A DNA stretch of 40,274 nt. It comes from Trinickia diaoshuihuensis (GTDB lineage Bacteria > Pseudomonadota > Gammaproteobacteria > Burkholderiales > Burkholderiaceae). The position numbers and the translations under genes were made by a program. The DNA is taken from contig NZ_QUBS01000067.1 of assembly GCF_003390925.1 (NCBI RefSeq), positions 1-40,274 of the forward strand, given 5' to 3'. Under the pieces are notes generated by a model. That model saw nothing but the letters and a program-made list of their open reading frames with translations. It did no database searches and was not told the origin of the DNA. Below, in pieces: positions 40,190 through 40,274 of the stretch. How positions within the stretch are numbered: the stretch's first letter is position 1; each line of letters opens with the position of its first letter.

Positions 40190-40274
40190 TGCTAGGTGCT
40201 TCGAACTGCAAGGTGCTTCGAACTGCTAGGTGCTTCGAACTGCTAGGTGCTTCGAACTGCTAGGTGCTTCGAAC
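40190..40274. repeat. 17-bp tandem repeat, five units to the window edge
   Basis: Five head-to-tail 17-base units of TGCTAGGTGCTTCGAAC occur at 40190, 40207, 40224, 40241 and 40258. Only the second unit differs, with TGCAAGG for TGCTAGG. The array continues to the last base, so its true length is unknown. The unit contains TAG on the plus strand and also on the minus strand, and 17 is not a multiple of three. All frames therefore meet stops and the array is not coding. Confidence 0.9.

Noticed and set aside
40190-40274. CRISPR array
   Set aside because: The units are contiguous 17-mers without spacers, and no cas gene is present.

Overview
The window is GC-rich, tightly packed bacterial chromosome with about 38 genes. 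It carries many divergent LysR/target pairs and H-NS-like proteins of the short MATLE... type. The thiolase resembles BktB of Cupriavidus. Together these point to the Burkholderiaceae (Burkholderia, Paraburkholderia or Trinickia type). The genus is an inference; no rRNA or other phylogenetic marker is present. No tRNA, rRNA, insertion sequence, prophage core or CRISPR array was seen.

Layout, left to right. 1-3.2 kb: a MocR/PdxR-like regulator reduced to its DNA-binding part, a GNAT acetyltransferase, and a PdxI-like aldo/keto reductase divergent from a LysR regulator. 3.2-6.1 kb: a VapBC-type toxin-antitoxin pair with an operator of repeated TATCAT motifs, a class C beta-lactamase and a second GNAT protein. 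6.3-8.3 kb: an unrecognised lipoprotein and an AraC-family regulator. 8.5-14.1 kb: a catabolic operon of acyl-CoA dehydrogenase, ETF:ubiquinone oxidoreductase, BktB-like thiolase and 3-hydroxyacyl-CoA dehydrogenase. Acyl-CoA oxidation, electron delivery to ubiquinone, hydroxyacyl oxidation and thiolysis are thus encoded together. 14.1-18.2 kb: two divergent LysR pairs, one with an MFS transporter and one with a flavodoxin-fold quinone reductase. 18.3-22.7 kb: an XRE-cupin regulator coupled to a GNAT protein, a lone APS kinase, an H-NS-like protein with two DNA-binding domains, and an E. coli-type arginyl-tRNA synthetase that may be a second copy.

22.7-28.4 kb holds three small unrecognised genes and then a bacterial NHEJ locus: ligD (phosphoesterase-ligase-polymerase), ku, and a MerR-TPR gene whose GTG start overlaps the ku stop. 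A near-consensus LexA box (CTGT-N8-ACAG) lies 83 bases before ligD, which suggests SOS control of NHEJ. 28.4-31.2 kb looks like an acquired, more AT-rich patch. It has an intact YefM antitoxin, a YoeB toxin with a lost C-terminal half, a 401-residue protein with the layout of ClyA/HBL-type alpha-helical pore-forming toxins, and a small unknown gene.

31.2-39.9 kb: a two-component system (seven-TM HisKA_3 kinase and NarL-type regulator), glmS divergent from an Lrp/AsnC regulator with two identical 15-bp dyads between them, two consecutive diguanylate cyclases, and a DUF72 protein. The last ~250 bases are non-coding repetitive DNA ending in five 17-bp tandem units that run into the window edge.

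All family assignments rest on reading motifs and on memory of known proteins; no search was run.
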